A stretch of DNA of 34,343 bases from Bacteroidaceae bacterium (lineage in GTDB: Bacteria; Bacteroidota; Bacteroidia; Bacteroidales; Bacteroidaceae), in contig JAFUYM010000056.1 of assembly GCA_017470525.1 (NCBI GenBank), positions 1 through 34,343 of the forward strand, in the 5' to 3' direction. The first letter of the stretch is position 1. Every line of letters begins with the position of its first letter. The position numbers and the translations under genes were made by a program. Of the stretch, positions 8,583 to 17,233 are shown one piece after another. The notes below the pieces were generated by a model. It was not told the DNA's origin, searched no databases, and saw only the letters and a list, made by a program, of their open reading frames with translations.

Positions 8583-10004
8583 ATGAAGGATATCAACAGA
8601 AGAGACTTTCTCAAAATAGCAGGAACGGCAACCGCCACGACTGCCCTTGCCGCATGTGCGGGCAAAACCAACTCCGAACTGGGTGACATCGACCCATTAG
8701 GACATCATACAGATGAGGTTCCGACTGACAAAATGACCTACCGCACCAATCCTCATACAGGTGACAAGGTCAGCATTTTGGGTTATGGCATGATGCGCCT
8801 ACCGAACAAGGCGAATGGCAGTTCACGCGATGCTGACAATCCGCAAGGAGAGGAGATTGACCAAGAGCAGGTGAACCGATTGGTGAAGTATGCCCTCGAC
8901 CACGGGGTGAACTATTTCGACACCAGCCCTGCCTATTGTCGCGGACACTCAGAGGAATCTACGGGCATTGCGCTGAAGGCTTCGGGCTATGACCGCTCCA
9001 AGTACTACATCGCCACGAAGTTGAGCAACTTCTCACCTGAGCAATGGAGTTATGCCGAAGGTGTGAAGATGTTCCAGAACTCGCTCAAGAACCTCCAGAC
9101 AGACTACATCGATTACCTCCTGCTACACGGAGTCGGCATGGGAGGTATGGAGAATCTCAACAGCCGATTCATGGACAACGGAATGCTTGACTATCTGCTC
9201 GAACAACGAGAGAAAGGCACCATTCGCAATCTTGGATTCTCTTATCATGGAGATGTTGAGGTGTTTGACTACTTGTTGGAGCACCACGACGAATACAAGT
9301 GGGACTTCGTGCAGATTCAGATGAACTACGTGGATTGGCACTTGGCAGATGAGTCAAATCCACGCAACACCGATGCCGAATACCTGTACGAAGAACTGGA
9401 GAAACGCGGCATCCCGGCTGTCATTATGGAGCCTTTATTGGGTGGTCGTCTCTCAAAGATGCCCGACCACATCGTTGCCACTTTGAAGCATCAGCGTCCC
9501 GAAGACAGCGTGGCATCGTGGGCATTCCGCTATTGTGGCAGCAAACCCAATGTACTCACCGCTCTGAGCGGCATGACCTACATGGAGCATCTGCAAGACA
9601 ACATCCGTAGTTTCAGTCCTTTGGAGCCCATCCCCAAGGAAGAACAGGAATGGTTAGAGACAGAGGTGGCTGACCTCTATTACTCTTACCCGACCATCCC
9701 CTGCAACGACTGCAAGTACTGCATGCCCTGTCCCTACGGCATCGACATTCCTTCCATCTTCGTACATTACAACAAATGTGTTAATCATGGCGATGTGCCC
9801 GAATCCATGCAGGCAGAGAACTATTGGGAAGCGCGCAAGCACTTCCTCGTGGGTTACGACCGCGCCGTGCCCAAAATACGACAAGCAGACCATTGCATCG
9901 GTTGCCGCCAGTGCAATGTACACTGTCCACAAAACATCGACATTCCAAGCGAACTCACTCGCATTGACAATTTTGTGGAAAAACTCAAACAGAACACACT
10001 ATAA
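8583..10004 (+). CDS. Tat-exported lipoprotein aldo/keto reductase with ferredoxin domain
   Basis: A 473-residue protein with a Tat signal ([21 protein letters not shown]) whose LAAC at 22-25 is a lipobox, so it should be folded in the cytoplasm, exported by Tat and anchored by a lipid. Residues ~55-350 form an aldo/keto reductase barrel with the catalytic tetrad D113, Y118, K146 and H182 (FDTSPAY, ATKLS, LLLHG). The C-terminus carries two Cys groups ([16 protein letters not shown] and [17 protein letters not shown]) typical of AKR-ferredoxin fusions. An exported AKR has no obvious NAD(P)H supply, so electrons may come from the polyferredoxin encoded 49 bases upstream; that is inference. The substrate is unknown. 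The gap to the previous gene is a low-complexity AATGAAGA-type tract. Confidence 0.93.
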   Translation: MKDINRRDFLKIAGTATATTALAACAGKTNSELGDIDPLGHHTDEVPTDKMTYRTNPHTGDKVSILGYGMMRLPNKANGSSRDADNPQGEEIDQEQVNRLVKYALDHGVNYFDTSPAYCRGHSEESTGIALKASGYDRSKYYIATKLSNFSPEQWSYAEGVKMFQNSLKNLQTDYIDYLLLHGVGMGGMENLNSRFMDNGMLDYLLEQREKGTIRNLGFSYHGDVEVFDYLLEHHDEYKWDFVQIQMNYVDWHLADESNPRNTDAEYLYEELEKRGIPAVIMEPLLGGRLSKMPDHIVATLKHQRPEDSVASWAFRYCGSKPNVLTALSGMTYMEHLQDNIRSFSPLEPIPKEEQEWLETEVADLYYSYPTIPCNDCKYCMPCPYGIDIPSIFVHYNKCVNHGDVPESMQAENYWEARKHFLVGYDRAVPKIRQADHCIGCRQCNVHCPQNIDIPSELTRIDNFVEKLKQNTL

Positions 10005-10027
10005 ACTATAATTCTCAACTGTCAACT

Positions 10028-10231
10028 ATGATACAACCTCTACTCCTCGGTCTCGGCATGCAAGAAATACTTGTCATTCTCGTCATTGTCCTTCTCCTCT
10101 TCGGAGGAAAGAAAATCCCTGAGTTGATGCGCGGTGCAGGTAAAGGTGTCCGCGCCTTCAAAGACGGCATGAAGGAAGTGACCACCGACGAAAAAGATGA
10201 AAAGGATGAAAAAATGGAAAGTGAAAAATGA
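10028..10231 (+). CDS. tatA: Sec-independent translocase component TatA
   Basis: A 67-residue pore-forming subunit of the twin-arginine translocase. It has one membrane helix (about 11-26, [17 protein letters not shown]), the hinge FGGKKIPEL, an amphipathic helix ([17 protein letters not shown]) and a charged Lys/Asp/Glu tail, in the usual order and length for TatA. The gene starts 23 bases after the AKR stop and lies before tatC. An internal ATG at codon 11 could also be the start, but the first ATG gives the usual short N-terminal extension. There is no TatB gene, as is normal for this phylum, so the system is a TatAC type. Confidence 0.95.
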   Translation: MIQPLLLGLGMQEILVILVIVLLLFGGKKIPELMRGAGKGVRAFKDGMKEVTTDEKDEKDEKMESEK

Positions 10232-10239
10232 AAAGTGAA

Positions 10240-10300
10240 AAAAATTTGCTACCGCATATATTCGTCAACGGTTGGTTTACTGCGGCGGTAGCAAATTTTT
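10240..10300 (+). promoter_or_regulatory. Hairpin between tatA and tatC
   Basis: Perfect 16-bp arms (AAAAATTTGCTACCGC at 10240-10255, GCGGTAGCAAATTTTT at 10285-10300) enclose a 29-nt loop. The arms run on into imperfectly paired GTGAAAAATG/CATTTTTCAC tracts. It resembles a terminator with its own T-run in the second arm, but it lies inside an operon, so attenuation or transcript processing that sets the TatA:TatC ratio is more likely. This is inference from the structure only. Confidence 0.6.
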
Positions 10301-10327
10301 CATTTTTCACTTCTAATTTTTACCTTT

Positions 10328-11047
10328 ATGACTTTCTGGGACCATCTCGAAGAACTACGCCATGTACTGCTGCGATGCATCATCGTGACAGTTTTTGTTG
10401 GCATCCTCGCTTTTATCTTCAAAGACGAGGTTTTTGCAATTATCTTCGCCCCAAAAAGTCCCCATTTCCTACCAAGCATTTTCGGAGAATCACCTGACAT
10501 TCAACTCATTAATACCGAGTTGACCCGTCAGTTCGTCGTCCACATGATGACCAGTTTCTATGTCGGGCTTATTGTGGCTGCCCCCTACATCATCTTCGAA
10601 CTTTACCACTTCATCTCCCCCGCCCTCTATCAAAATGAAAAGCGATACACGACACCGCTTGTTGTCACCTCCTATCTCCTTTTCATGGTGGGCACTCTCT
10701 TCAGTTACTTCATCGTTTTTCCCATCACGTTTCGCTTCCTCGGCAACTATCAAGTGTCAGACTCAGTGGAGAACCTCATTTCGCTCGAAAGTTACATCGA
10801 CACGCTTGTGTTCCTCTCCCTCGCCATGGGGATGATTTTCGAGATTCCCATTCTCTCGTGGGCATTAGGGAAACTGGGCATCCTCCATCGTCAACGCATG
10901 CAGCAGTACCGCCGCCATGCATTCGTCATCATCCTCATCATTGCAGCCATCATCACCCCCACGTCTGATGCCTTCACCCTCTCCATTGTCAGCCTGCCCA
11001 TGTATCTGCTCTATGAGGTGAGTATCCTGCTCGTACCACGAAAATGA
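10328..11047 (+). CDS. tatC: Sec-independent translocase component TatC
   Basis: A 239-residue inner-membrane receptor of the Tat translocase that recognises the twin-arginine signal. The N-terminus has the conserved FWDHLEELRHVLLR, the first loop motif region is followed by ISPALYQNEKR, and six membrane helices can be seen (about 14-32, 72-93, 110-134, 157-178, 194-210, 216-232). Length and layout are normal. It comes after tatA and after two genes whose products carry twin-arginine motifs, so machine and cargo are probably made together. The ATG at 10328 is the family-typical start. Confidence 0.97.
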   Translation: MTFWDHLEELRHVLLRCIIVTVFVGILAFIFKDEVFAIIFAPKSPHFLPSIFGESPDIQLINTELTRQFVVHMMTSFYVGLIVAAPYIIFELYHFISPALYQNEKRYTTPLVVTSYLLFMVGTLFSYFIVFPITFRFLGNYQVSDSVENLISLESYIDTLVFLSLAMGMIFEIPILSWALGKLGILHRQRMQQYRRHAFVIILIIAAIITPTSDAFTLSIVSLPMYLLYEVSILLVPRK

Positions 11048-11126
11048 CCTTCCACACAATAAAGGAGCAGCATCTTTCGTTATTGATTCATAGATAGGCA
11101 GGATTGTTGTTCTGCCTCTTTGACGC

Positions 11127-14042
11127 GTGAAAAGAATTCTTTATATCGTTTATGTAGTGATGTCTTTGGCAATACTGGGGGCGTGTTCAACCGACAAGAA
11201 CACGCCAATGACTCGTCGTGTGCAAGCGTTCAAAGCGAGATACAACACCTATTTCAATGGAAATGAGGCATATAAAGAAGGACGATTGCAACAAGAAGAA
11301 GGAAACAAAGACAACTTCACCGAAATCATCCCGCTATACCTCACAGGCAATAAAGCGACCGTGAAAATTGGTGCAAACAACTTCGATGTCGCAGTGGAGA
11401 AAAGCCAAAAGACCATCAAGACACACAGCATCACCAAGCGTCCAGACTGGAAAAAAAGCCGTCCCAAAACAGCAAAAGACAAGATTTGGCTGAGCCAGAA
11501 GGAATACAATCCCTTCCTTTGGAGGGCATGGTTCCTGATGGGAGAAGCCCAATTCCGCAAAGGCGAATACATGGAAGCAGCATCGACATTTGCCTATATT
11601 CAACGCCTCTATTTCTCCAAACCCAATCTGGTGGCAAGAGCCCGACTGCTGGAAGCACGGTGTTATGCCGAAATGGAATGGTTCTACGATGCCGAGGACC
11701 TCATCACCCGTGCCCAACGAGACAGTTTCCCCACCAGCCTTGAACCCCTCAAAGCATCTGTGCTGGCAGACATCCAACTGCGACAGAAGCAATACCCCGA
11801 AGCCATCCTCAACATTGAGAAAGCCCTGAAAGGCGAGCATCGTAGCCTGCCCAAGGCACGAATGTACATGCTCCTGGGACAATTGTACCACAAGATTGGT
11901 CACGACCCCGAAGCCTTCCGCTATTTCAAGAAAGTCATCCGCAAGAATCCCCCTTATGAACTGGAATTCAATGCCCAAATACAAATGACCGAAGCGATGG
12001 CAAAAGGCAAGTCGAAGCAGATGATTCGCAAGTTGACCTCAATGGCAAAGAACCCCAAGAACAAAGAGTATCTCGACCAAGTCTATTATGCCATCGGCAA
12101 CATCCATCTGGCAAAAGGCGACACCACACGCGCCATCTGGGCATACAAGGACGGAGTGGAGAAAAGCACACGCAATGGACTGGAGAAGGGCGTGGTGATG
12201 CTCCATTTGGGAGAATTGTATTGGGACAAGGAAAAGTTTGTGGATGCACAGCAATGCTACTCGCAAGTGCTGGGTTTGCTCGACAAAGAACACGAGAAAT
12301 ACAAAGAAGCCGACGAACGCGGCAAGATTCTGGACGAGTTGCTGCCTTTCGCCTCAGCAGTGGAAGTGCAGGACAGTCTTCAAATGATGGCAAGCCTCGA
12401 TTCTGTCACCCTCATGGCAAAAATTAAAAAGACCATCGAAGAACTGAAGAAGAAGGAACGAGAAGAAGAGAAGAGGGCGATGGAAGCAACCAATGCCCAA
12501 CGCAACGGCACTAACCAGCCAGGCGGTGCCACTGCACAGCAAGGTGTAGCCAACCGCAACGGACAGCAGCCAACCGCAGTCTGGTACTTCTACAACCCCA
12601 CGGCTGTCACGGCTGGTAAGACCGAATTTGAAAAGAAATGGGGCAAACGCGACCTTGAAGACAACTGGCGACGCAGCAACAAGACCGTCCTCAACGACTT
12701 CAATGAAGAGGAGGAAGAAGAAATCTCCGACAGTCTGAAAGTAGTTCAAGACAGCATCGCTGCAGTGGAAGACAGCATCCATCAGGCAAACAAAGGCAAG
12801 AAACTCTCGAAAGAGGAAAAAGACTCCATCAAGGCAGAAGAATATGCCAACGACCCTCACCGACCCGAGTTCTACCTGAAAGACATCCCCTTCACCGAAG
12901 AGCAGATGGCAGCATCCAATGCCGCACTCGTCGAAGGACTCTATGGCTCTGCCATCATCTACAAAGACCGCATGGACAACTTCCCCTTGGCGGAACGCAC
13001 CTTCCAGCGCATTCTGATAGACTTCCCCGAATTTGACAAGATGGACGACATCTGCTACAACATGTTCCAACTTTACTCACGAATGCAGCGCAGCGAGGAT
13101 GCCGAAGTCTATCGGCAAAAACTGATAGAAGAGTACCCCGACAACGAACACAGCAAACTGATTGCCGACCCCAACTTCGAGTTCAAGGGCAGGTATGGCA
13201 AACAAATCGAAGACTCCATCTATAGCCTCACCTATGATGCTTTCCAATACAGCGACTACCAGACCGTCATCAACAATAGCCAAGAGATGGAGCGGGAATA
13301 CCCTAACGGAGCCAACCGCCCACGTTTCATGTTCCTCGAAGCAATGAGCAAACTGGAACTGGGAGACCGCGAACACTTCATGGAAGACCTGAAAGCCATG
13401 GTAGAGAAATATCCACAATCGAGTGTCAGCGAACTGGCAGGACTTTATGTGAAAGGGCTCAAAGAAGGGCGTCTGCTGCAAGGTGGCAAATTCGAGATGG
13501 GCAGCATCTGGCAACGTCGGCGCGGGTTCGACGAAGCCGACTCGCTTGCCAACGACTCCACTTTCAGCCTCGAAAAGAATGCCGACTTCGTCTTTGTCAT
13601 TGCCTACGAGCGCGATTCCATCGACACCAACCAACTGCTCTATGAGATGGCGCGCTACAACTTCACCGCTTTCACCGTCCGCAACTTCGACATCACCGAA
13701 GAACGCGGCGATGGCATCGACATGATGCAGGTGCGCACCTTCCTCAACTACGACGAGGCATACATCTACATGCACCGACTCTTCAACAATGCCGACATGG
13801 CATATAAACTGCAAGGGCTCAAGTGCTTCATCATCAGCGAAGAAAACCTCAAGAAACTGATGCACGGACTGAGTTTTGCCGACTACTTCGACTTCTACGA
13901 CGAGAACTTCGACCGCATCGGCTCACTCAGCATCGACGAGGACGAACCTTCCACCCTCGACGAGCCGACCGAACTGCCTCCACCACCTGAAGAAGACGAG
14001 GAAGAAGGCGATTGGGAAGAAGACGACAACTTCATCTTCTGA
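11127..14042 (+). CDS. porW: PorW/SprE-like TPR lipoprotein of the T9SS
   Basis: A 971-residue lipoprotein. It uses a GTG start at 11127; the signal (MKRILYIVYVVMSLAILGAC) ends in the lipobox LGAC with C20. The mature N-terminus (STDKNTPMTRRVQAFKARYN, then TYFNGNEAYKEG) matches PorW of Porphyromonas and SprE of Flavobacterium, outer-membrane lipoproteins needed for type IX secretion and gliding. TPR-like helical repeats fill about 150-430 and 600-790, with a Lys/Glu-rich and Asn/Gln-rich low-complexity linker at about 435-580. The C-terminus is a Pro/Asp/Glu tail ending in DDNFIF. porX follows after 36 bases. The symbol rests on motif recognition and gene order; I did not compare it with a database. 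Confidence 0.87.
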   Translation: MKRILYIVYVVMSLAILGACSTDKNTPMTRRVQAFKARYNTYFNGNEAYKEGRLQQEEGNKDNFTEIIPLYLTGNKATVKIGANNFDVAVEKSQKTIKTHSITKRPDWKKSRPKTAKDKIWLSQKEYNPFLWRAWFLMGEAQFRKGEYMEAASTFAYIQRLYFSKPNLVARARLLEARCYAEMEWFYDAEDLITRAQRDSFPTSLEPLKASVLADIQLRQKQYPEAILNIEKALKGEHRSLPKARMYMLLGQLYHKIGHDPEAFRYFKKVIRKNPPYELEFNAQIQMTEAMAKGKSKQMIRKLTSMAKNPKNKEYLDQVYYAIGNIHLAKGDTTRAIWAYKDGVEKSTRNGLEKGVVMLHLGELYWDKEKFVDAQQCYSQVLGLLDKEHEKYKEADERGKILDELLPFASAVEVQDSLQMMASLDSVTLMAKIKKTIEELKKKEREEEKRAMEATNAQRNGTNQPGGATAQQGVANRNGQQPTAVWYFYNPTAVTAGKTEFEKKWGKRDLEDNWRRSNKTVLNDFNEEEEEEISDSLKVVQDSIAAVEDSIHQANKGKKLSKEEKDSIKAEEYANDPHRPEFYLKDIPFTEEQMAASNAALVEGLYGSAIIYKDRMDNFPLAERTFQRILIDFPEFDKMDDICYNMFQLYSRMQRSEDAEVYRQKLIEEYPDNEHSKLIADPNFEFKGRYGKQIEDSIYSLTYDAFQYSDYQTVINNSQEMEREYPNGANRPRFMFLEAMSKLELGDREHFMEDLKAMVEKYPQSSVSELAGLYVKGLKEGRLLQGGKFEMGSIWQRRRGFDEADSLANDSTFSLEKNADFVFVIAYERDSIDTNQLLYEMARYNFTAFTVRNFDITEERGDGIDMMQVRTFLNYDEAYIYMHRLFNNADMAYKLQGLKCFIISEENLKKLMHGLSFADYFDFYDENFDRIGSLSIDEDEPSTLDEPTELPPPPEEDEEEGDWEEDDNFIF

Positions 14043-14078
14043 CCCCACAACCCATAACTTTTAACTCCTATTTTCAAC

Positions 14079-15629
14079 ATGACAAACGGAACCCTCCTGT
14101 GGGTGGATGACGAAATCGAATTGCTGAAAGCCTACGTCATCTTCCTCGAAAAGAAAGAATACGAAGTCGTGACCGCCACCAACGGTCAGGATGCCCTCGA
14201 CCTGTGTCGCGAACGCTCCTTCGACCTCATTTTCCTCGACGAGAACATGCCCGGTCTGAGCGGACTCGAAACCCTCTCGCAAATCAAGGAACTCAACCCC
14301 ACCATCCCCATTGTGATGGTGACCAAGAGTGAAGAAGAAAACATCATGGACCAAGCCATTGGTTCCAAGATTGCCGACTATCTCATCAAGCCCGTCAATC
14401 CCAACCAAATCTTCCTCACCCTCAAGAAGCACCTCCACAAGCGTGAGATTGAAGCCGAAGTGACCAACACCAGTTATCAGCAGAGTTTCTCGAAAATCGG
14501 CATGCAAATCAACGACTCCTACACGCTGGAAGACTGGAAAGAAGTCTATAAGCGTCTGGTCTATTGGGAATTGGAACTTGCCGAAACCAACAGCGAGATG
14601 TCAGAGATGCTGCGCATGCAGAAGGAAGAAGCCAACAACAGTTTCGCCAAATTCGTGCGGAAAAACTATCTGACATGGGTGAGTAACAACGAAGAACGTC
14701 CACTCATGTCGCCCGACGTGTTCAAGAAAACCATCTTCCCCCTCCTCAACCAAGGCGAAAAGGTCTTTCTCGTCGTGTTCGACAATTTCCGCTACGACCA
14801 ATGGCGTGAGATTTCCAAAGAACTGGCTGACGACTTTGTGTTCGACGAACAACTCTACCTCAGCATCCTGCCCACAGCCACACAGTATGCCCGCAATGCC
14901 ATCTTCTCAGGGCTCATGCCGAGTCAAATCGCGCAAATGTACCCCAACCTTTGGGTGGATGAAGACGAAGAAGAAGGCAAGAACCTGAATGAGGAACCGC
15001 TCATTCAGACACAACTTGACCGCTACCGTCGCAAAAACACCTTCTCCTACTTCAAACTCAACAACTCCTCCGAGTCAGAGAAACTGGTGGAACGGTTCCG
15101 AAACCTGATGAACAACGACCTCAACGTGCTTGTCATCAACTTCATCGACATGCTCAGCCATGCCCGCACCGAATCACGCATGGTGCGCGAACTCGCCAGC
15201 GACGAACGCGCCTACCGAAGCATCACCGCATCGTGGTTCCACAACTCCCCCGTGCGTGACCTCTTCAAGGAACTCGCCAAAACAGAGGCACACATCATCA
15301 TCACCACCGACCACGGTTCCATCCGCGTGAACAACCCCATCAAAGTCATCGGTGACAAGAACACCAACACCAACCTGCGCTACAAACTGGGCAAGAACCT
15401 CAGTTACAACCCCAAGCAGGTTTATGAACTGAAGGCACCCAAAGCAGCCTTCCTCCCCTCCCCCAACATCAGCACCACCTACATCTTTGCCCAAAACGAC
15501 GACTTCTTCGCCTACCCCAACAACTACAACTACTACGTCAACTACTACAAAAACACCTTCCAGCATGGTGGCATCTCCATGGAAGAGATGCTCGTGCCTC
15601 TCATCACCATGAAGAGTAAACGCCGATAG
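14079..15629 (+). CDS. porX: PorX response regulator with PglZ/alkaline-phosphatase-like domain
   Basis: A 516-residue protein, about the length of known PorX. Receiver domain at 1-120 with acidic pocket D10/D11, phosphorylation site D54 (LIFLDENMPG), T82 and K104 (YLIKPVN). A helical linker (about 150-205) leads to a PglZ-like phosphatase/phosphodiesterase domain with D235 (VVFDNFRYD), the PTATQYARN nucleophile segment (T266/T268) and TTDHGS (about 409-414). In Porphyromonas, PorX acts with the kinase PorY and controls T9SS genes and assembly; no porY is in this window. It shares a transcript with the PorW-like gene and is followed by a strong terminator. Confidence 0.95.
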   Translation: MTNGTLLWVDDEIELLKAYVIFLEKKEYEVVTATNGQDALDLCRERSFDLIFLDENMPGLSGLETLSQIKELNPTIPIVMVTKSEEENIMDQAIGSKIADYLIKPVNPNQIFLTLKKHLHKREIEAEVTNTSYQQSFSKIGMQINDSYTLEDWKEVYKRLVYWELELAETNSEMSEMLRMQKEEANNSFAKFVRKNYLTWVSNNEERPLMSPDVFKKTIFPLLNQGEKVFLVVFDNFRYDQWREISKELADDFVFDEQLYLSILPTATQYARNAIFSGLMPSQIAQMYPNLWVDEDEEEGKNLNEEPLIQTQLDRYRRKNTFSYFKLNNSSESEKLVERFRNLMNNDLNVLVINFIDMLSHARTESRMVRELASDERAYRSITASWFHNSPVRDLFKELAKTEAHIIITTDHGSIRVNNPIKVIGDKNTNTNLRYKLGKNLSYNPKQVYELKAPKAAFLPSPNISTTYIFAQNDDFFAYPNNYNYYVNYYKNTFQHGGISMEEMLVPLITMKSKRR

Positions 15630-15650
15630 GACTCTACGCAAACGCATGAA

Positions 15651-15686
15651 GAAAAGGAGCCACATCAACCGATGTGGCTCCTTTTC
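15651..15686. terminator. Bidirectional intrinsic terminator after porX
   Basis: A perfect 16-bp stem (left arm GAAAAGGAGCCACATC at 15651-15666, right arm 15671-15686) with a 4-nt loop AACC. The A-run and T-run lie inside the arms, so it can end transcripts from both sides: porX on the plus strand, and the superoxide dismutase gene on the minus strand. Confidence 0.9.
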
Positions 15687-15713
15687 TTGTATCCTTCACC
15701 CACATTCCCAAAA

Positions 15714-15778
15714 TCGGACTGCTCCAGTCCGCCGTGCCGCACTGGAGCAGTCCGATGCGTCGGAGTGGAGCAGTCCGA
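15714..15778. repeat. GC-rich element: one forward and two inverted 15-bp copies
   Basis: TCGGACTGCTCCAGT (15714-15728) is followed by its perfect reverse complement at 15741-15755 and a second copy with one mismatch at 15764-15778, so the two inverted copies repeat with a 23-bp period. It is not part of any gene and is distinct from the terminator just upstream. It could be a REP-like repeat or an alternative-pairing RNA element in the 3' end of the superoxide dismutase transcript. Confidence 0.8.
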
Positions 15779-15799
15779 AAGAGAGGTGCTGAGTGGAAA

Positions 15800-16405
15800 T
15801 TACTCGTATCTGTTGTTCACCTCTTCCCAGTTCACAATTTGCCAGAGAGCAGAGAGATGAGCGGGACGACGGTTTTGATAGTCGAGATAGTAGGCGTGTT
15901 CCCAGACATCGAATGTGAGCAGGGGTGTCAGACCTTTGGTGATGGGGTTGCCCGCATTTGTTTCCTGAGTGATGTGGAGTTTGCCGTCCTTGTCGGAGGA
16001 AAGCCACACCCACCCTGAGCCGAAGAGGGTGGTACCTTTCTTTTCAAATTCTTCTTTGAAGGCATCGAACGAGCCAAATTGGGCATTGATGGCAGTAGCC
16101 AAGTTGCCGACAGGCTGGTTGTCGGACCTCGGTGCAGCAAATTGAGTAAAATAGAGGTTGTGGTTCAGAATCTGACCTGCATTGTTGAAGGCACCTCCTT
16201 CACTTTTGCAGACCACCTCTTCAAGGGGAAAGCCTTCCAGAGGGCTACCTGGCAAAAGTCCATTGAGATTGTTCACATACGTCTGCAGGTGTTTTCCATA
16301 ATGGAAACTCAATGTGTTAGCACTAATTACAGGCTCCAAAGCATCAGGAGCATAGGGAAGTTCCACCAACTGGAACTTGCCATCAATAGGTTTGGTCGGT
16401 TTCAT
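15800..16405 (-). CDS. sodB: Superoxide dismutase, Fe/Mn family
   Basis: Converts superoxide to oxygen and hydrogen peroxide in the cytoplasm. A protein of 201 residues from the ATG at 16403-16405; the frame is open further upstream, but that part overlaps coaX and lacks homology-like features. Metal ligands are H35 (SFHYGKH), H82 (LNHNLYF), D166 and H170 (TFDVWEHAYY). NNAGQILNH with Q78 is the position that favours iron-type enzymes; some Bacteroidales enzymes accept either metal, so the preference is not certain. The gene is 22 bases behind coaX at the end of a long minus-strand run and ends before the bidirectional terminator. Confidence 0.95.
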   Translation of the reverse strand: MKPTKPIDGKFQLVELPYAPDALEPVISANTLSFHYGKHLQTYVNNLNGLLPGSPLEGFPLEEVVCKSEGGAFNNAGQILNHNLYFTQFAAPRSDNQPVGNLATAINAQFGSFDAFKEEFEKKGTTLFGSGWVWLSSDKDGKLHITQETNAGNPITKGLTPLLTFDVWEHAYYLDYQNRRPAHLSALWQIVNWEEVNNRYE

Positions 16406-16427
16406 GTTCTTATAGTTTTTTGGATTT

Positions 16428-17162
16428 TTATAATGCATCCAATCCCCGAAAGACCAGATAGGGGTCGTGGGTGATGGGACAAGTGATGTCGTGAGCAAAC
16501 TCAAAAGTGTTGCCGCCTGTGATAAACACGTGCAAGTCTGGATAGTCGCGGAACAGATGACGAATGTATCCTTCTATCTCAAAGCGGGTGCCATTAACAG
16601 CAGAAGAGAGCATGGCGGAGCGTGTGTCATGCCCCAGCAGGACGGCTCTTTTCTCGGCTTCTATCAATGGGAGAAGTGCTGTGTGCTCATGCATGGCATT
16701 CAGTCTTAACTGCACTCCCGGAGAAATGGCTCCACCCAAAATGCTCCCATCTCTGGAAATCACATCGTAGGTGAGGCAAGTGCCAGCATCGATGATGAGT
16801 AAGGTGTGGTCTGGGTCTTGTGCCAATGCCCCGATGTCTGCCGCCCAGCGGTCGGCACCAAAGGTGGGGGGAATATTGGCAATTGGCTTAATCGGACAAG
16901 GAGTTTGGGCGGTGAGCCAGATGACAGGAATCGCCAACACCTCGAGGGCTTCTTTCAGGGCTTCATCTTCCCCTGCCACCGTGGAAATGCGGATGGAGTC
17001 GATGGGGAATGTACTTGTCAGACGGGCAAAGGCATTTGCCCACGGCTCAGAAAGGCGTTCAAAATGCGTCATCCCTGTATCCGCCACAGAAATGGTGCCA
17101 ATGGAGAAGTCTGCCACCGCGAGTTTGGCAGATGTGTTCCCTATATCAATGAGTAGTTTCAT
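16428..17162 (-). CDS. coaX: Type III pantothenate kinase
   Basis: Phosphorylates pantothenate, the first step of coenzyme A synthesis. A 244-residue ASKHA-fold kinase. Visible motifs are the phosphate-binding IDIGNTSAKLAV (5-16), GADRWAADIGA, LIIDAGTCLTYDVI, GGAISPGVQLRLNAMHEHTA and FITGGNT. These are the CoaX signature blocks in order. The ATG at 17160-17162 puts the first motif at the N-terminus. It lies 71 bases behind the DUF2207 gene; this is the widest gap in the minus-strand run and holds two CGATnnnATCG palindromes, so it may have its own control. Confidence 0.96.
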   Translation of the reverse strand: MKLLIDIGNTSAKLAVADFSIGTISVADTGMTHFERLSEPWANAFARLTSTFPIDSIRISTVAGEDEALKEALEVLAIPVIWLTAQTPCPIKPIANIPPTFGADRWAADIGALAQDPDHTLLIIDAGTCLTYDVISRDGSILGGAISPGVQLRLNAMHEHTALLPLIEAEKRAVLLGHDTRSAMLSSAVNGTRFEIEGYIRHLFRDYPDLHVFITGGNTFEFAHDITCPITHDPYLVFRGLDAL

Positions 17163-17176
17163 ATTCTCTTTTTAGG

Positions 17177-17222
17177 CGATTCCATCGGAAGTTTTACATT
17201 ATACTACAATCGATTTCATCGG
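17177..17222. repeat. Paired CGATnnnATCG palindromes upstream of coaX
   Basis: CGATTCCATCGG (17177-17188) and CGATTTCATCGG (17211-17222) differ at one base and are 34 bases apart start to start. Each is itself an 11-bp palindrome, CGAT-nnn-ATCG. They lie in the leader of coaX, so a dimeric regulator site is possible; no regulator is known. Confidence 0.5.
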
Positions 17223-17233
17223 TGGTTGGGACT

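Noticed and set aside
13077-13865. Minus-strand open frame inside the PorW-like gene
   Set aside because: A shadow of the highly biased codon use of the plus-strand gene; no start context or domain.
15800-16504. Longer superoxide dismutase starting at 16504
   Set aside because: The extra 33 residues overlap the coaX 3' end and precede the normal family N-terminus at the ATG 16405.
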